64,000 bases of DNA from Reyranella sp. (GCF_030651995.1 NZ_JAUSBN010000005.1:124001-188000); one strand, 5' to 3'; shown: positions 17,830 through 26,412, numbered from the stretch's first letter. Made by a program: numbers and translations. Notes: generated from the sequence alone by a model not told the origin.

Positions 17830-17856
17830 GCTCGTCGTCTCGACGACGGAGCTTAA
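17826..17856. terminator. Stem-loop shared by convergent genes
   Basis: TTAAGCTC-GTCGTC pairs with GACGAC-GGAGCTTAA with one bulged base. It contains the stop codon of the deacetylase on the plus strand and of the thioesterase on the minus strand. No T-run follows, so it may be a transcript-end stabiliser rather than a strong terminator. Confidence 0.5.
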
Positions 17857-18326
17857 GCCTTCACCTTCGGCCGGACGATCTTGATCGTCGAGGTCGAGTG
17901 GACGATCAGGCGGCCCTTCTCGTCCTTGAGATCGCCGTCGAGGAAGCCGACCGAGCCGCCCCAGCGCATCACGCGGCCCTCGGCATAGACGAGGCCTGGC
18001 CCCATCGCTTCGAAGAAGCTGATCTTGAGTTCGAGCGTCGGCACGGCGACGCCGAGCTTGCCCTTGACGATGGCGGCATTGGCCATCGCCGTGTCGACCA
18101 TGCCGGTCAGGAAGCCGCCCTGGCAGACGCGCCCCTGCGAATGGCAGAAGGCCGGCACGATCTCGAACCGGAACCGCGCATAGCCGCGCGTCGAGTCGAT
18201 ATCGAGCAGTTCGCCGTTCAGTGTCTTCAACACCTCGGGAGGATTTGCGCGCAGGATCTCGAGCATCTCCGAGTCGTGCACGAGATCCCTGGGAAAATTC
18301 TGGAAGTCTGGATGGGCTGAGCTCAT
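17853..18326 (-). CDS. PaaI-type hotdog thioesterase
   Basis: The 157-residue hotdog-fold protein has CHSQGRVCQGGFLTGMVDTAMANA, the PaaI/YdiI-like active-site helix, with Asp in GMVDTAMA, then TLELKISFFEAMGPGLVYAEGRVMRWG. Such enzymes hydrolyse acyl-CoA thioesters. It stands alone, convergent with the PuuE-like gene and divergent from the ferredoxin reductase gene. Confidence 0.87.
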   Translation of the reverse strand: MSSAHPDFQNFPRDLVHDSEMLEILRANPPEVLKTLNGELLDIDSTRGYARFRFEIVPAFCHSQGRVCQGGFLTGMVDTAMANAAIVKGKLGVAVPTLELKISFFEAMGPGLVYAEGRVMRWGGSVGFLDGDLKDEKGRLIVHSTSTIKIVRPKVKA

Positions 18327-18496
18327 GGCGCGCGGACTATAGCGAACGCGCCGACGCGCGCACCTTCTCCAGCAGGTCGATCAGGGTTCCCGTTTCGGCG
18401 GTCGAAAGGCCGGTCGAGTGCCGCAGGTGGACGGCCCTTCGCCGGAACGCTAGACGCGGACTGTTTCGGAAGCACACCCATTCGCTGGCGCACCAG

Positions 18497-19534
18497 ATGA
18501 GTTTCAAAGTTCGCATCGCCTCCGCCGACCGCACGATCGACGTGCCGACCGGCGCCACCATCCTGGAAGCCGCGCTCGATGCCGGCATCTCCTATCCGTT
18601 CGGCTGCCAGTCCGGGAACTGCGGCGCCTGCAAGTCGCATCTCGTGAAGGGCGAGGTGGCGATGGAGGGCTATTCCGAGTTCGCGCTGTCCGACGAGGAG
18701 AAGGACCGCGGCCTGATCCTCGCCTGCCGCGCCGTGCCGTGGGACGAATGCGAAGTCGCCTGGCTTGAGGAGGATGACCTGATCGTCCATCCGCGCCGGC
18801 TGCTCACCTGCAAGGTCGTGTCCCTCGACGACGCCACGCATGACATCAAGCGCATCCGGCTCGAGCTCGTCTCGGGCGGCCCCTTCGACTTCTCGGCCGG
18901 CCAGTTCGCCTCCGTGACCTTCGAGGGCTGCCCGCCGCGCGACTACTCCATGGCCAACGTGCCGGGCGACCCGATCCTCGAATTCCACGTCCGCCGCACG
19001 TCGGGCGGCGCCACCAGCGCCCATGTCGCGGAGAAGCTCAGGGTCGGCGACCAGGTGAGGGTCGAGGGCCCGTTCGGTGCTTCCTACCTGCGCGAAAGCC
19101 ATCGCGGCCCCATCATCGCCGTCGCCGGCGGCTCGGGCATGGCGCCGATCAAGTCGGTCGTCGAGCGCGCCCTGCAGAAGGAACTGCCGCAGCACATCTA
19201 TCTCTATTTCGGCGTCCGCAACGAACGCGACCTCTATCTCCACGACCACTTCGCGGCGCTGGCCGAGAAGCACAGGAACCTGCATTTCATTCCGGTGCTG
19301 AGCGACGGCGGCGATTCGAGCCTGCGCCAGGGGCTGGTGCACGAGGCGGTCGCCCAGGATTTCGACGAGGTCGACGGATGCACGGCCTATCTCGCGGGCC
19401 CGCCGGTGATGGTCGAGGCCGCGACCCTGCTGCTGGAACAGCGCGGCATGCGGCGCATCGATATTCATGCCGACGCCTTCTACACGGCGGCCGAGATGGC
19501 GAGCCTGGCCAAGAAAACCGGAGCGGAGCAATGA
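18497..19534 (+). CDS. Ferredoxin-domain FAD/NAD(P) reductase
   Basis: The 345-residue protein fuses an N-terminal plant-type [2Fe-2S] domain (Cys37, Cys42, Cys45 and Cys77) to an FAD/NAD(P)H ferredoxin-reductase module with RDYSMAN (FAD) and VAGGSGMAPIKS (nucleotide). The order matches electron-transfer components of ring-hydroxylating dioxygenases and of CDP-6-deoxy-sugar reductases. No oxygenase partner is adjacent. It overlaps the following SDR by 4 bases (ATGA), so the two are translationally coupled. The ATG at 18497 directly precedes the ferredoxin domain. Confidence 0.9.
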   Translation: MSFKVRIASADRTIDVPTGATILEAALDAGISYPFGCQSGNCGACKSHLVKGEVAMEGYSEFALSDEEKDRGLILACRAVPWDECEVAWLEEDDLIVHPRRLLTCKVVSLDDATHDIKRIRLELVSGGPFDFSAGQFASVTFEGCPPRDYSMANVPGDPILEFHVRRTSGGATSAHVAEKLRVGDQVRVEGPFGASYLRESHRGPIIAVAGGSGMAPIKSVVERALQKELPQHIYLYFGVRNERDLYLHDHFAALAEKHRNLHFIPVLSDGGDSSLRQGLVHEAVAQDFDEVDGCTAYLAGPPVMVEAATLLLEQRGMRRIDIHADAFYTAAEMASLAKKTGAEQ

Positions 19535-20490
19535 GCGGTCTGCTGCCGGGGCGCGTCGCCATCGTCACCGGCGCCGGCCGCGGCATCGGCCGCGCCATCG
19601 CAGAGTCGCTGGTGACCGAAGGCGCCAAGGTCATCGTGGCCGACAACGGAACGTCGATCGCTGGTGATGGCGGCGATCCAGAAGTGGCGCGTACGGCAGC
19701 CAAGGAACTGAACGACAAAGCAGGTGCCGGGAGCGCCGTCGCCTTCACCGAAAGCATCGCCTCGCCGGGCGTCGGCAAACAGCTCGTCGACCTCGCGGTC
19801 AAGACCTTCGGCGGCATCGACATCGTCGTGAACAATGCCGCCATCCTGCGCGACGCTTTGGTTTTCCGCTCCGATCCGGCCGACTGGGACGCGGTGATCC
19901 GCACCAACCTCTCCTCGGCCTTTTACCTGATCAACGCCGCCTCGCGCGTCATGCGCGACCAAGGCAAGTCGGGCCGCGGGGGCCAGGATAACAAGGGGGA
20001 CGCCTACGACTGGGGACGCATCGTCAACATCGTCTCCTCGGCCGGACTCTACGGCAACCTGGGCCAGGCAGCCTATGCCAGCGCCAAGGCCGGACTGTTC
20101 GGGCTCACGCGCGCCACCGCGATGGACCTCGCGGAGGCACAGATCACGGCCAACGCCGTGGCGCCGTTCGCCCGCACCCGCGTCACCGACATGATCCAGC
20201 CGGCCGACGAGGCACAGAAGACCTACAAGGAGCGCGCGCTGAAGATCGGCGCGCACGATGTCGCCAACCTGGTGACGGCGCTCTGCTCGCCCGACGGCAA
20301 GGCCATCACCGGCCAGCTGCTGGGCGTGCGCGGCCGCGAGGTCTTCCTGTTCGGGCAGCCGCGGCCGGTCGCACGCCTCGAAGCCGGTGCGCCGGAGACG
20401 CTTGCGCAGGACGTGCTGGACAAGCTCGGCGGCCAGTTCACCGATCTCACGACCGATCTCGAAGCGTTCAATACCGACCCCCTCGTCTGA
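19531..20490 (+). CDS. Short-chain dehydrogenase/reductase
   Basis: This 319-residue SDR has TGAGRGIG at residues 13-20, NNAAILRD, and catalytic Ser and YASAK. An insertion near SGRGGQDNKGDAYDWGR before the serine strand and a C-terminal extension of about 60 residues resemble the SDRs related to peroxisomal multifunctional enzymes (3-hydroxyacyl-CoA type). GAGCGGAG upstream serves as ribosome site. It is coupled to the ferredoxin reductase through an ATGA overlap. Confidence 0.87.
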   Translation: MSGLLPGRVAIVTGAGRGIGRAIAESLVTEGAKVIVADNGTSIAGDGGDPEVARTAAKELNDKAGAGSAVAFTESIASPGVGKQLVDLAVKTFGGIDIVVNNAAILRDALVFRSDPADWDAVIRTNLSSAFYLINAASRVMRDQGKSGRGGQDNKGDAYDWGRIVNIVSSAGLYGNLGQAAYASAKAGLFGLTRATAMDLAEAQITANAVAPFARTRVTDMIQPADEAQKTYKERALKIGAHDVANLVTALCSPDGKAITGQLLGVRGREVFLFGQPRPVARLEAGAPETLAQDVLDKLGGQFTDLTTDLEAFNTDPLV

Positions 20491-20501
20491 GGAGAGCGAC
20501 G

Positions 20502-20580
20502 ATGCCCTCGGTCATCGTCGTCAAGACCGTCGAGGAATTGCATCTTCAGACGGCTGGTTGGATGGTGGCAAATTTGCTAC
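20502..20580 (+). pseudogene. Possible 5' remnant of a gene split by the toxin-antitoxin pair
   Basis: An ATG at 20502 preceded by GAGGAGAG opens a plausible start, MPSVIVVKTVEELHLQT, then AGWMVANLLPF. The frame then runs into the PIN-toxin region in the wrong phase. Together with protein-like sequence just after the antitoxin (21231-21428) it looks like one gene interrupted by the toxin-antitoxin pair. The identity of the original gene is not recognised. Confidence 0.3.
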
Positions 20581-20582
20581 CA
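20563..20582. promoter_or_regulatory. Candidate operator of the toxin-antitoxin pair
   Basis: TGGTGGCAAATTTGCTACCA is a 20-base near-perfect palindrome with one mismatched pair, ending 7 bases before the toxin GTG. Ribbon-helix-helix antitoxins usually repress their own promoter through such sites. Confidence 0.55.
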
Positions 20583-20589
20583 TTCTTTT

Positions 20590-21012
20590 GTGATCATCGT
20601 CGTCGACACCAACGTCTTTATCGGAGCCTGCCTCGGGATCGGCGCGTCGAGCACCGTCGTCGCCGCATGCTTGCAAAGGCGTGCAGTGCCGCTGATGGGT
20701 TCGGCATTGCTGGCGGAATACGAAGATGTCCTCGGGCGCAGGTCTCTGTTCGCGCGATCGCGGCTGTCTGCAAAAGAGAGAAGCGAACTCCTGGATGTCT
20801 TCCTGGCGCACTATGAATGGACGCGTATTTACTTCGGCTGGCGGCCGAACCTGCGCGATGAGGCGGACAATCACCTTATCGAACTTGCCTTGGCAGGGGG
20901 CGCAAGCCACGTCGTGACGAGAAACGTTCGCCATGTCGGCCGGATGGAACTGAGATTTCCTCAGCTGTTTGTCGTTACGCCCGAGAAATTCATCAAGGAG
21001 CATACAGGATGA
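20590..21012 (+). CDS. PIN-domain toxin (COG1569-like)
   Basis: The 140-residue PIN ribonuclease-like protein begins MIIVVDTNVFIGA with Asp6, and carries Glu43, an acidic cluster around residues 90-93 (RDEADNHLIELAL) and SHVVTRNVRHVG near the end, as in the COG1569 putative toxins. PIN toxins cut RNA using Mg2+ held by these acids. Start is GTG. The stop overlaps the ATG of the antitoxin by four bases, giving a toxin-first order, and a palindrome lies just upstream. Confidence 0.85.
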   Translation: MIIVVDTNVFIGACLGIGASSTVVAACLQRRAVPLMGSALLAEYEDVLGRRSLFARSRLSAKERSELLDVFLAHYEWTRIYFGWRPNLRDEADNHLIELALAGGASHVVTRNVRHVGRMELRFPQLFVVTPEKFIKEHTG

Positions 21013-21230
21013 GCGCACTTACTCTTCGTTTGCCCGATGACAAGCATGCGCGCCTCAAGTCCCTCGCGCGTCGCCGAGGTACCAGCGTCAATCGTCTCAT
21101 CGAGGAAATGGCGACCGTCGCCATTGCGGAGGCCGATGCCGAGGCGCGCTTCGCCCTTCGGGCCGAACGCGGGCGTGGCAAGGCGGCCCGTGGCCTTGCG
21201 CTGTTGAGGAAGGCCGCTTCTTCCAAGTGA
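21009..21230 (+). CDS. Ribbon-helix-helix antitoxin
   Basis: This 73-residue basic protein starts with a beta strand and two helices, LTLRLPDDKHARLKSLARRRGTSVNRLIEEM in overall pattern, typical of RHH antitoxin DNA-binding domains. The remaining third (RGRGKAARGLALLRKA) would wrap the toxin. It overlaps the PIN toxin by ATGA, so synthesis is coupled. It probably neutralises the PIN toxin and represses the palindrome at 20563-20582. Confidence 0.83.
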   Translation: MSALTLRLPDDKHARLKSLARRRGTSVNRLIEEMATVAIAEADAEARFALRAERGRGKAARGLALLRKAASSK

Positions 21231-21428
21231 CGCGGATCCTCGCGCTGCCCTGACGCGATCCATGTCGCGGCCGGTGCTGTGTCGCAGGCGGTCTTTCAGC
21301 TGGCCGTGGCGCACCTTGCCGGCGAGGAAGGCTCGCCGTTCGAAAGCAAGTTCCATCTGTTCGCGGCGGGACGCTGGCCGCTATGCATCGTGGGCTCTAG
21401 TCTGATCCTCTTGCAGAGGAGAGGCTCC
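21231..21428 (+). pseudogene. Possible 3' remnant of the gene split by the toxin-antitoxin pair
   Basis: From just after the antitoxin stop one plus-strand frame reads like real protein: PDAIHVAAGAVSQAVFQLA, then HLAGEEGSPFESKFHLFAAG, then RWPLCIVGSSLILL. It continues in phase into the alpha/beta hydrolase start without a stop, and has no convincing start of its own. I read it as the tail of a disrupted gene. I do not recognise the family. Confidence 0.3.
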
Positions 21429-22265
21429 ATGAGTTCCTACGCCGCGCCGTCCCGCACCGTCGGTCGGCTGAAGCGCCCGTTCGGCAATCTCTACTACGAG
21501 GTCTCGGGCAACGGACCGGCGGTGATCTTCGCGCATGGGCTGGGCGGCAATCACCTGAGCTGGTGGCAGCAGGTGGCGCACTTCGCGCCCCGCTACACCT
21601 GCGTGACCTTCGCCCATCGTGGCTTCGCGCCGTCCGATCCGGTCGCCGGCGGCGTCGATCCGGCCGACTACCCCGGCGACCTCGCCGCCCTGATCGATCA
21701 TCTCGGCCTTCCCGACGTACGCCTGGTCGCGCAGTCGATGGGCGGCTGGACGATGCTGGAATATGCGCTCGCCCATCAGGACCACGTGAAGGCGCTGGTG
21801 CTGAGCTCGACCTCGGGCACGCTCGACCGGCGCGGCAGCGATCCGTCCGGCGGCACTGCATACGATGCCTGGCTCGCGGCGGCCGAAACCACGATCGCCG
21901 CCGGCATGGCGTGCGGCATCCACCCGGCGATCGGCAAACGTGCGGCCGAACGCTTCCCCGCGCTTCATCTCCTCTATCGCAGCATCGACGAGATGGCGGG
22001 CGCGCTCGACAAGGAGAAGCTGCGGGCCGGACTGCGCCGCACCGCAACGCGCACGCTCGCCGACCTCACGACGTTTCGCGTGCCCACGCTGCTGATCGCC
22101 GGCGGCGAAGACGTCGTCTTCCCGCCCTTCCTGGCAAGCGCCATCGCGACAAGCCTGCCCTGCGGCCACGCCGAGACCATCGACGACGCCGGGCACTCGC
22201 CATACTTCGAGCAGGCCGCTAGATTCAATGCACTGGTCGACGCGTTCCTCGCGCGACCGCGCTAG
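21429..22265 (+). CDS. Alpha/beta hydrolase
   Basis: The 278-residue protein has FAHGLGGNHLSWW (oxyanion region), the nucleophile elbow AQSMGGW, acid in IAGGEDVVFPP, and histidine in DDAGHSPYFEQ, the full catalytic set of an esterase/lactonase-type hydrolase. The ATG at 21429 follows GAGGAGAGG. The MlrC gene begins 9 bases after its stop, so it is likely the first gene of a three-gene unit with MlrC and a peptide-binding protein. Confidence 0.88.
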   Translation: MSSYAAPSRTVGRLKRPFGNLYYEVSGNGPAVIFAHGLGGNHLSWWQQVAHFAPRYTCVTFAHRGFAPSDPVAGGVDPADYPGDLAALIDHLGLPDVRLVAQSMGGWTMLEYALAHQDHVKALVLSSTSGTLDRRGSDPSGGTAYDAWLAAAETTIAAGMACGIHPAIGKRAAERFPALHLLYRSIDEMAGALDKEKLRAGLRRTATRTLADLTTFRVPTLLIAGGEDVVFPPFLASAIATSLPCGHAETIDDAGHSPYFEQAARFNALVDAFLARPR

Positions 22266-22274
22266 GAGGTTTCT

Positions 22275-23810
22275 TTGTCCCAGGACAATCCGCGTATCGC
22301 CGTGCTCGGCTTCGCCATCGAATGCAACCGGTTCGCGCCGGTGACGACGGCGGAGGATTTCGAGCATGACGTCGACATCCGCGGCAATCGCATCGTGAGC
22401 GAGGCGCGCTCCGGCAAGTCGATCACCATGCCCGACCTGCCCGGCTTCTTCACCGAGATGGATCGCACCGGCAACTGGACCCCGGTGCCGCTGCGCGTCT
22501 CGCTGGCGCAGCCCGGCGGCCCGGTCGAGGAACAGTTCTTCAAGGCCTATCTCGCCGAGATCGAGGCCGGCCTGAAATCGGTCCTGCCGGTCGATGCGAT
22601 CTTCGTCTCCTGCCATGGCGCGGCTCTGGCAGAGGGAACGGACGATCCCGACGGCGACCTGTTCGAAATGCTGCGCCGCGTCGCCGGTCCCGAGGTGCCC
22701 ATCGTCTCTGTGTTCGACCTGCACGCCAACGTCTCGCGGCGCATGACCGACAATCTCAGCGTCTTCGTCGGCTATCTCGAGAACCCGCATGTCGACATCT
22801 ACGAGCGCGGCGTCGAGGCGGCCAGGCACATGCGCGAGCTGCTGGCCGGTACGCGCACCGCGGTCGAGATGGTCAAGATCCCGCTGGTGCCGCCGCAGAT
22901 CGCCCTGCTGACCGCGCGCGGCCCCTATGCCGACCTCATCAAGTACGGCCAGACCAAGGTCGGCGGAGACATCCTCAACGTCTCGGTGATGGCGGGCTTC
23001 GCCTACAGCGACAGTCCCAAGAACGGCCTCACCGCCGTCGTCACGGCGCGCAACGGCAACGCTAAGGCGGCGGCCGACCTGGCGCTCGACATCGCCCAGC
23101 GCGCCTGGGGGACGAGGGAGCGCTTCAAGCGGGAGATGATGACTTTGGCCGATGCGGTCCAGCACGCTACCGCCATCGGCCGCGACAAGCGCCGCAAGCC
23201 GATCATCCTGGCCGACGTCGCCGACAATCCCGGCGGCGGCGGACGCGGCAACACCACCTATCTCCTGCGCGCGCTCAAGGGGGCGCGGGCCCAGGGCGTC
23301 TATTTCGGCGTGTTCAACGACGCGGCGCTCGCCGCCCAGGCGCACGAGCTGGGCGAAGGCGCGATCTTCAACGCCTCGTTCAACACGCAGGAGCACCATG
23401 AATTCTCCCTGCCCTTCGATTGCGAAGCGAAGGTCGTCAAGCTCTCCGACGGCCAGTATGTCGGCCGGCGCGGCGTGCTCAGGAACGTTTCGGCCGACAT
23501 GGGGCCGTCGGTGCTGCTCGATCTCGGCGGCATCCTCATCGTGGTCATCAGCATCCGCTGCCAGTGCATGGATCCGCGCCAGTTCGAGATGTTCGGCCTG
23601 GACATTGCCGAGGCCCGCACGGTGGTCGTGAAGAGCCGCGGCCACTTCCGCGGCGGCTTCGACGAGTTCTTCAAGCCGGAACAGATCTACGAAGTCGACT
23701 GTCCGGGCTTGACGTCGCCGGTCCTGGCGAACTTCACTTGGACCAAGCTGCCGAGGCCCGTCTACCCGCTCGACGAAGAAGCGAGCTGGAGTCCTCCGAC
23801 ATCAAATTAA
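22275..23810 (+). CDS. M81 family metallopeptidase (MlrC/microcystinase C-like)
   Basis: The 511-residue protein opens RIAVLGFAIECNRFAP and has SCHGAALAEGTDDPDGD, VFDLHANVS and DNPGGGGRGNTT, the hallmarks of the MlrC family. MlrC hydrolyses small peptides, in some bacteria the linearised microcystin products. Start is TTG, supported by a perfect AGGAGG at 22264-22269 five bases away and by the lack of an upstream ATG. It is followed 11 bases later by a peptide-type binding protein, suggesting uptake and cleavage of an unusual peptide. Confidence 0.9.
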   Translation: MSQDNPRIAVLGFAIECNRFAPVTTAEDFEHDVDIRGNRIVSEARSGKSITMPDLPGFFTEMDRTGNWTPVPLRVSLAQPGGPVEEQFFKAYLAEIEAGLKSVLPVDAIFVSCHGAALAEGTDDPDGDLFEMLRRVAGPEVPIVSVFDLHANVSRRMTDNLSVFVGYLENPHVDIYERGVEAARHMRELLAGTRTAVEMVKIPLVPPQIALLTARGPYADLIKYGQTKVGGDILNVSVMAGFAYSDSPKNGLTAVVTARNGNAKAAADLALDIAQRAWGTRERFKREMMTLADAVQHATAIGRDKRRKPIILADVADNPGGGGRGNTTYLLRALKGARAQGVYFGVFNDAALAAQAHELGEGAIFNASFNTQEHHEFSLPFDCEAKVVKLSDGQYVGRRGVLRNVSADMGPSVLLDLGGILIVVISIRCQCMDPRQFEMFGLDIAEARTVVVKSRGHFRGGFDEFFKPEQIYEVDCPGLTSPVLANFTWTKLPRPVYPLDEEASWSPPTSN

Positions 23811-23821
23811 GGGAGCCTTTC

Positions 23822-25387
23822 ATGCTGCGTCGTGCTCTGTTTGCCGCCTTGGCGTTGTTCATCGCAACGCCCGCTTATGCCCAGCCGAGCAAGACGCTGA
23901 AGGCCGTCATGCACTCGGATCTCAAGATCATCGATCCGGTCTGGACCACCGCCTACATCGGCCGCAACCACGGCTACATGATCTACGATACGCTGTTCGC
24001 TCTTGACGCCAAGCTCGAGCCGCGGCCGCAAATGGTCGAGAGCTGGACGGTGAGCGACGACCAGCTCACCTGGACCTTCAAGCTGCGCGAGGGCCTGAAG
24101 TGGCATGATGGACAGCCGGTCACCGCGGCGGACGTGCTGCCGTCGATCAAGCGCTTCACCGACAAGGACACGCTGGGCGGCCTCATGGGCAAGCAGACCC
24201 GGGAGATGAAAGCGATCGACGACCGGACCTTCCAGATCGTCCTGAAGCAGCCCTACGGCATGATGCTGAGGACGCTGGCCAAGCCATCCTCGGTCCCCCT
24301 CTTCATCATGCCCAAGCGGGTCGCCGAGACGCCGGTGACCCAGCAGATCTCCGACACGACCGGCTCGGGCCCGTTCATCTTCAAGCGGGACGAGTGGAAG
24401 CCCGGCGAGAGGGTCGTCTACCTGCGCAATCCCGACTACAAGCCCCGTGCCGAGCCGCCTTCGGGATTGGCCGGCGGCAAGGTCGCCAAGGTCGACCGCG
24501 TCGAGTGGGTGTCGATCCCCGACACACAGACCGCGATCAACGCCCTGCAGCAGGGCGAAATCGACATGATCGAGCAGCCCTCGCACGACCTGCTGCCGGT
24601 GCTCGAGAAGGACAAGAACGTCGAGATCGTCATTCCCGACCAGCTCGGCTCGACCTACATCCTGCGCTTCAACTGGAAGCAGCCGCCGTTCAACGACGTG
24701 CGTTACCGGCGCGCCGCCATGATCGCCCTGAACCAGAAGGACTTCCTGCAGGCCGTCATCGGCGATCCGCGTTACTATAAGGTCTGCAAGGCCATGTTCG
24801 GCTGCGGCACCCCGCTCGAGAACGCGGCCGGCACCGACGGCATCCTGGAGTCGCGCTTCGATGAGTCGAAGAAGATCCTGAAGGAAGCCGGCTACGACGG
24901 CACGCCGATCGTGCTGCTGCAGTCGACCGATCTCGCCGTCCTGACCAACCTCGCACCGGTCGCCAAGACGCTCCTGGAGCGCGGCGGCTTCAAGGTCGAC
25001 ATGCAGTCGATGGACTGGCAGACGCTGGTCGCCCGGCGGGCCAAGAAGGTTCCGGTGGCCGAGGGCGGCTGGAACATCGCGATGACGGCGGCGGCCGCGG
25101 TCCTGCTGATCGACCCGGTCAACAACCACTATGCCGAGGCGAGCGGCGACCGCGCACAGTTCGGCTGGCCGCTCGACGAGGAGATCGAGAAGCTGCGCCT
25201 GGCGTTCGTCGGTGAAGGCGATGCGAAGAAGCAGTTCGAGATCGCCGAGCAGGTGCAGAAGCGCATCCTGGAAGGCGGCGTCACGGTGCCGCTCGGCCAG
25301 TTCCTGCAGCCCATGGCCCGGCGCAAGGGCGTGACGGGCAACATCGAGTCGCCCATCACGGTGTTCTGGAACGTCGAGAAGAAGTAG
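23822..25387 (+). CDS. Extracellular peptide/solute-binding protein (family 5, DppA-like)
   Basis: This 521-residue family 5 ABC binding protein has a signal peptide, with likely cleavage after PAYA in the first 21 residues. Family marks include LTWTFKLREGLKWHDGQPVTAADV, TGSGPFIFKRDEWKPGE and VRYRRAAMIALN. It binds a peptide or other solute in the periplasm for an ABC importer. No permease or ATPase gene lies nearby, so it must use one encoded elsewhere. It starts 11 bases after mlrC and ends before a large inverted repeat. Confidence 0.92.
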   Translation: MLRRALFAALALFIATPAYAQPSKTLKAVMHSDLKIIDPVWTTAYIGRNHGYMIYDTLFALDAKLEPRPQMVESWTVSDDQLTWTFKLREGLKWHDGQPVTAADVLPSIKRFTDKDTLGGLMGKQTREMKAIDDRTFQIVLKQPYGMMLRTLAKPSSVPLFIMPKRVAETPVTQQISDTTGSGPFIFKRDEWKPGERVVYLRNPDYKPRAEPPSGLAGGKVAKVDRVEWVSIPDTQTAINALQQGEIDMIEQPSHDLLPVLEKDKNVEIVIPDQLGSTYILRFNWKQPPFNDVRYRRAAMIALNQKDFLQAVIGDPRYYKVCKAMFGCGTPLENAAGTDGILESRFDESKKILKEAGYDGTPIVLLQSTDLAVLTNLAPVAKTLLERGGFKVDMQSMDWQTLVARRAKKVPVAEGGWNIAMTAAAAVLLIDPVNNHYAEASGDRAQFGWPLDEEIEKLRLAFVGEGDAKKQFEIAEQVQKRILEGGVTVPLGQFLQPMARRKGVTGNIESPITVFWNVEKK

Positions 25388-25391
25388 CCTT

Positions 25392-25519
25392 CCCGTCGTC
25401 TCGACCGGAGCCTCGCGTAGCGAGGCGTAGTGGAGAGACCTTCGTTCGACAAAAAGCCGCCAAATCGCGGAGAGAAGGTCCCTCCACTCCGCGCTGCGCG
25501 CTCCGGTCGAGACGACGGG
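25392..25519. repeat. Long imperfect inverted repeat (intergenic palindromic element)
   Basis: Outer arms of 20 bases, CCCGTCGTCTCGACCGGAGC at 25392-25411 and its exact complement at 25500-25519, are followed inward by a second paired segment (25427-25443 with about 25473-25491, one mismatch). An internal hairpin CTCGCGTAGCGAG lies in the left arm. It separates convergent genes and could act as a bidirectional terminator. It looks like a dispersed palindromic repeat. Confidence 0.8.
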
Positions 25520-25533
25520 TCCTTCGTACAGAT

Positions 25534-26412
25534 CTACCGGTCCGGCAGCGGGATGAACTCGGGGTCCCCTGCCACCATGGCGAAGCGCTTCTCGCGCCAG
25601 TCTTCCTTGGCCTTCTCGATCCGCTCCTTGCTCGAGGAGACGAAGTTCCACCAGATGTGACGCGGGCCGTCGATCTTGGCGCCGCCCAGCAGCATCGCCT
25701 TGGCGCCTTCCGGACCGGCCAGCACCTCGACCGTCTGGCCGGGCGCCAGCACCGCGAGGTCACCGACACCGAGCTGGCTCTCGCCGACCACCATCATGCC
25801 CTCGGCGAGGTAGATCGCGCGCTCCTCGTGATCGGGCGTGATGGCCAGCGTTGCGCCGGCGGTCATCTCCACGCCGACATAGAAGATCGGCGAGAAGTGG
25901 GTGGTGGGCGCCGTGCGACCCGCATAGGTGCCGACGATCAGACGCAGCGAGGCCCCACCCTCGGTCCAGGCCGGCAGCCGCGCCGCTTCGATATGCTCGA
26001 AGGCGGGCGCCGTCTCCTCGTGCGCCCTGGGCAGCGCCACCCAGGTCTGGACGCCGTGCATGCGGAAGCCGGTGGCCCGCATCTCCGGCTCGGTCCGCTC
26101 GCTGTGGACGATGCCGCTGCCGGCGGTCATCCAGTTGACGTCGCCCGGACGGATCGCCTGCGAGTAGCCCAGGCTGTCGCGATGGTAGATGCCGCCGTCG
26201 AACAGGTAGGTGACCGTGGCCAGACCGATATGCGGATGCGGCCGGACTTCCATGCCGCCGCCCGGCGGCACGTCCATCGGGCCGAAATGGTCGAGGAAGA
26301 TGAAGGGCCCGACGGTGCGCCGCTTGACGCTGGGGAGCACGCGGCGGACCGCGAAGCCACCGCCCAGATCGTGGGCGCGTCCCTGGATCAGAAGGTCGAT
26401 CGGATCGGCCAT
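25534..26412 (-). CDS. Pirin family protein
   Basis: The 292-residue bicupin has the pirin signature: FIFLDHFGPMDVPPGGGMEVRPHPHIGLATVTYLFDG, given here only as the run from about residues 38 to 74, with two metal histidines, then GSGIVHSE with the third histidine and glutamate. Pirins bind Fe or other metals; some have quercetin dioxygenase activity, others act as redox-dependent regulators. The ATG at 26412 has AGGAGA upstream; a longer frame to 26469 lacks such a site. Confidence 0.9.
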   Translation of the reverse strand: MADPIDLLIQGRAHDLGGGFAVRRVLPSVKRRTVGPFIFLDHFGPMDVPPGGGMEVRPHPHIGLATVTYLFDGGIYHRDSLGYSQAIRPGDVNWMTAGSGIVHSERTEPEMRATGFRMHGVQTWVALPRAHEETAPAFEHIEAARLPAWTEGGASLRLIVGTYAGRTAPTTHFSPIFYVGVEMTAGATLAITPDHEERAIYLAEGMMVVGESQLGVGDLAVLAPGQTVEVLAGPEGAKAMLLGGAKIDGPRHIWWNFVSSSKERIEKAKEDWREKRFAMVAGDPEFIPLPDR

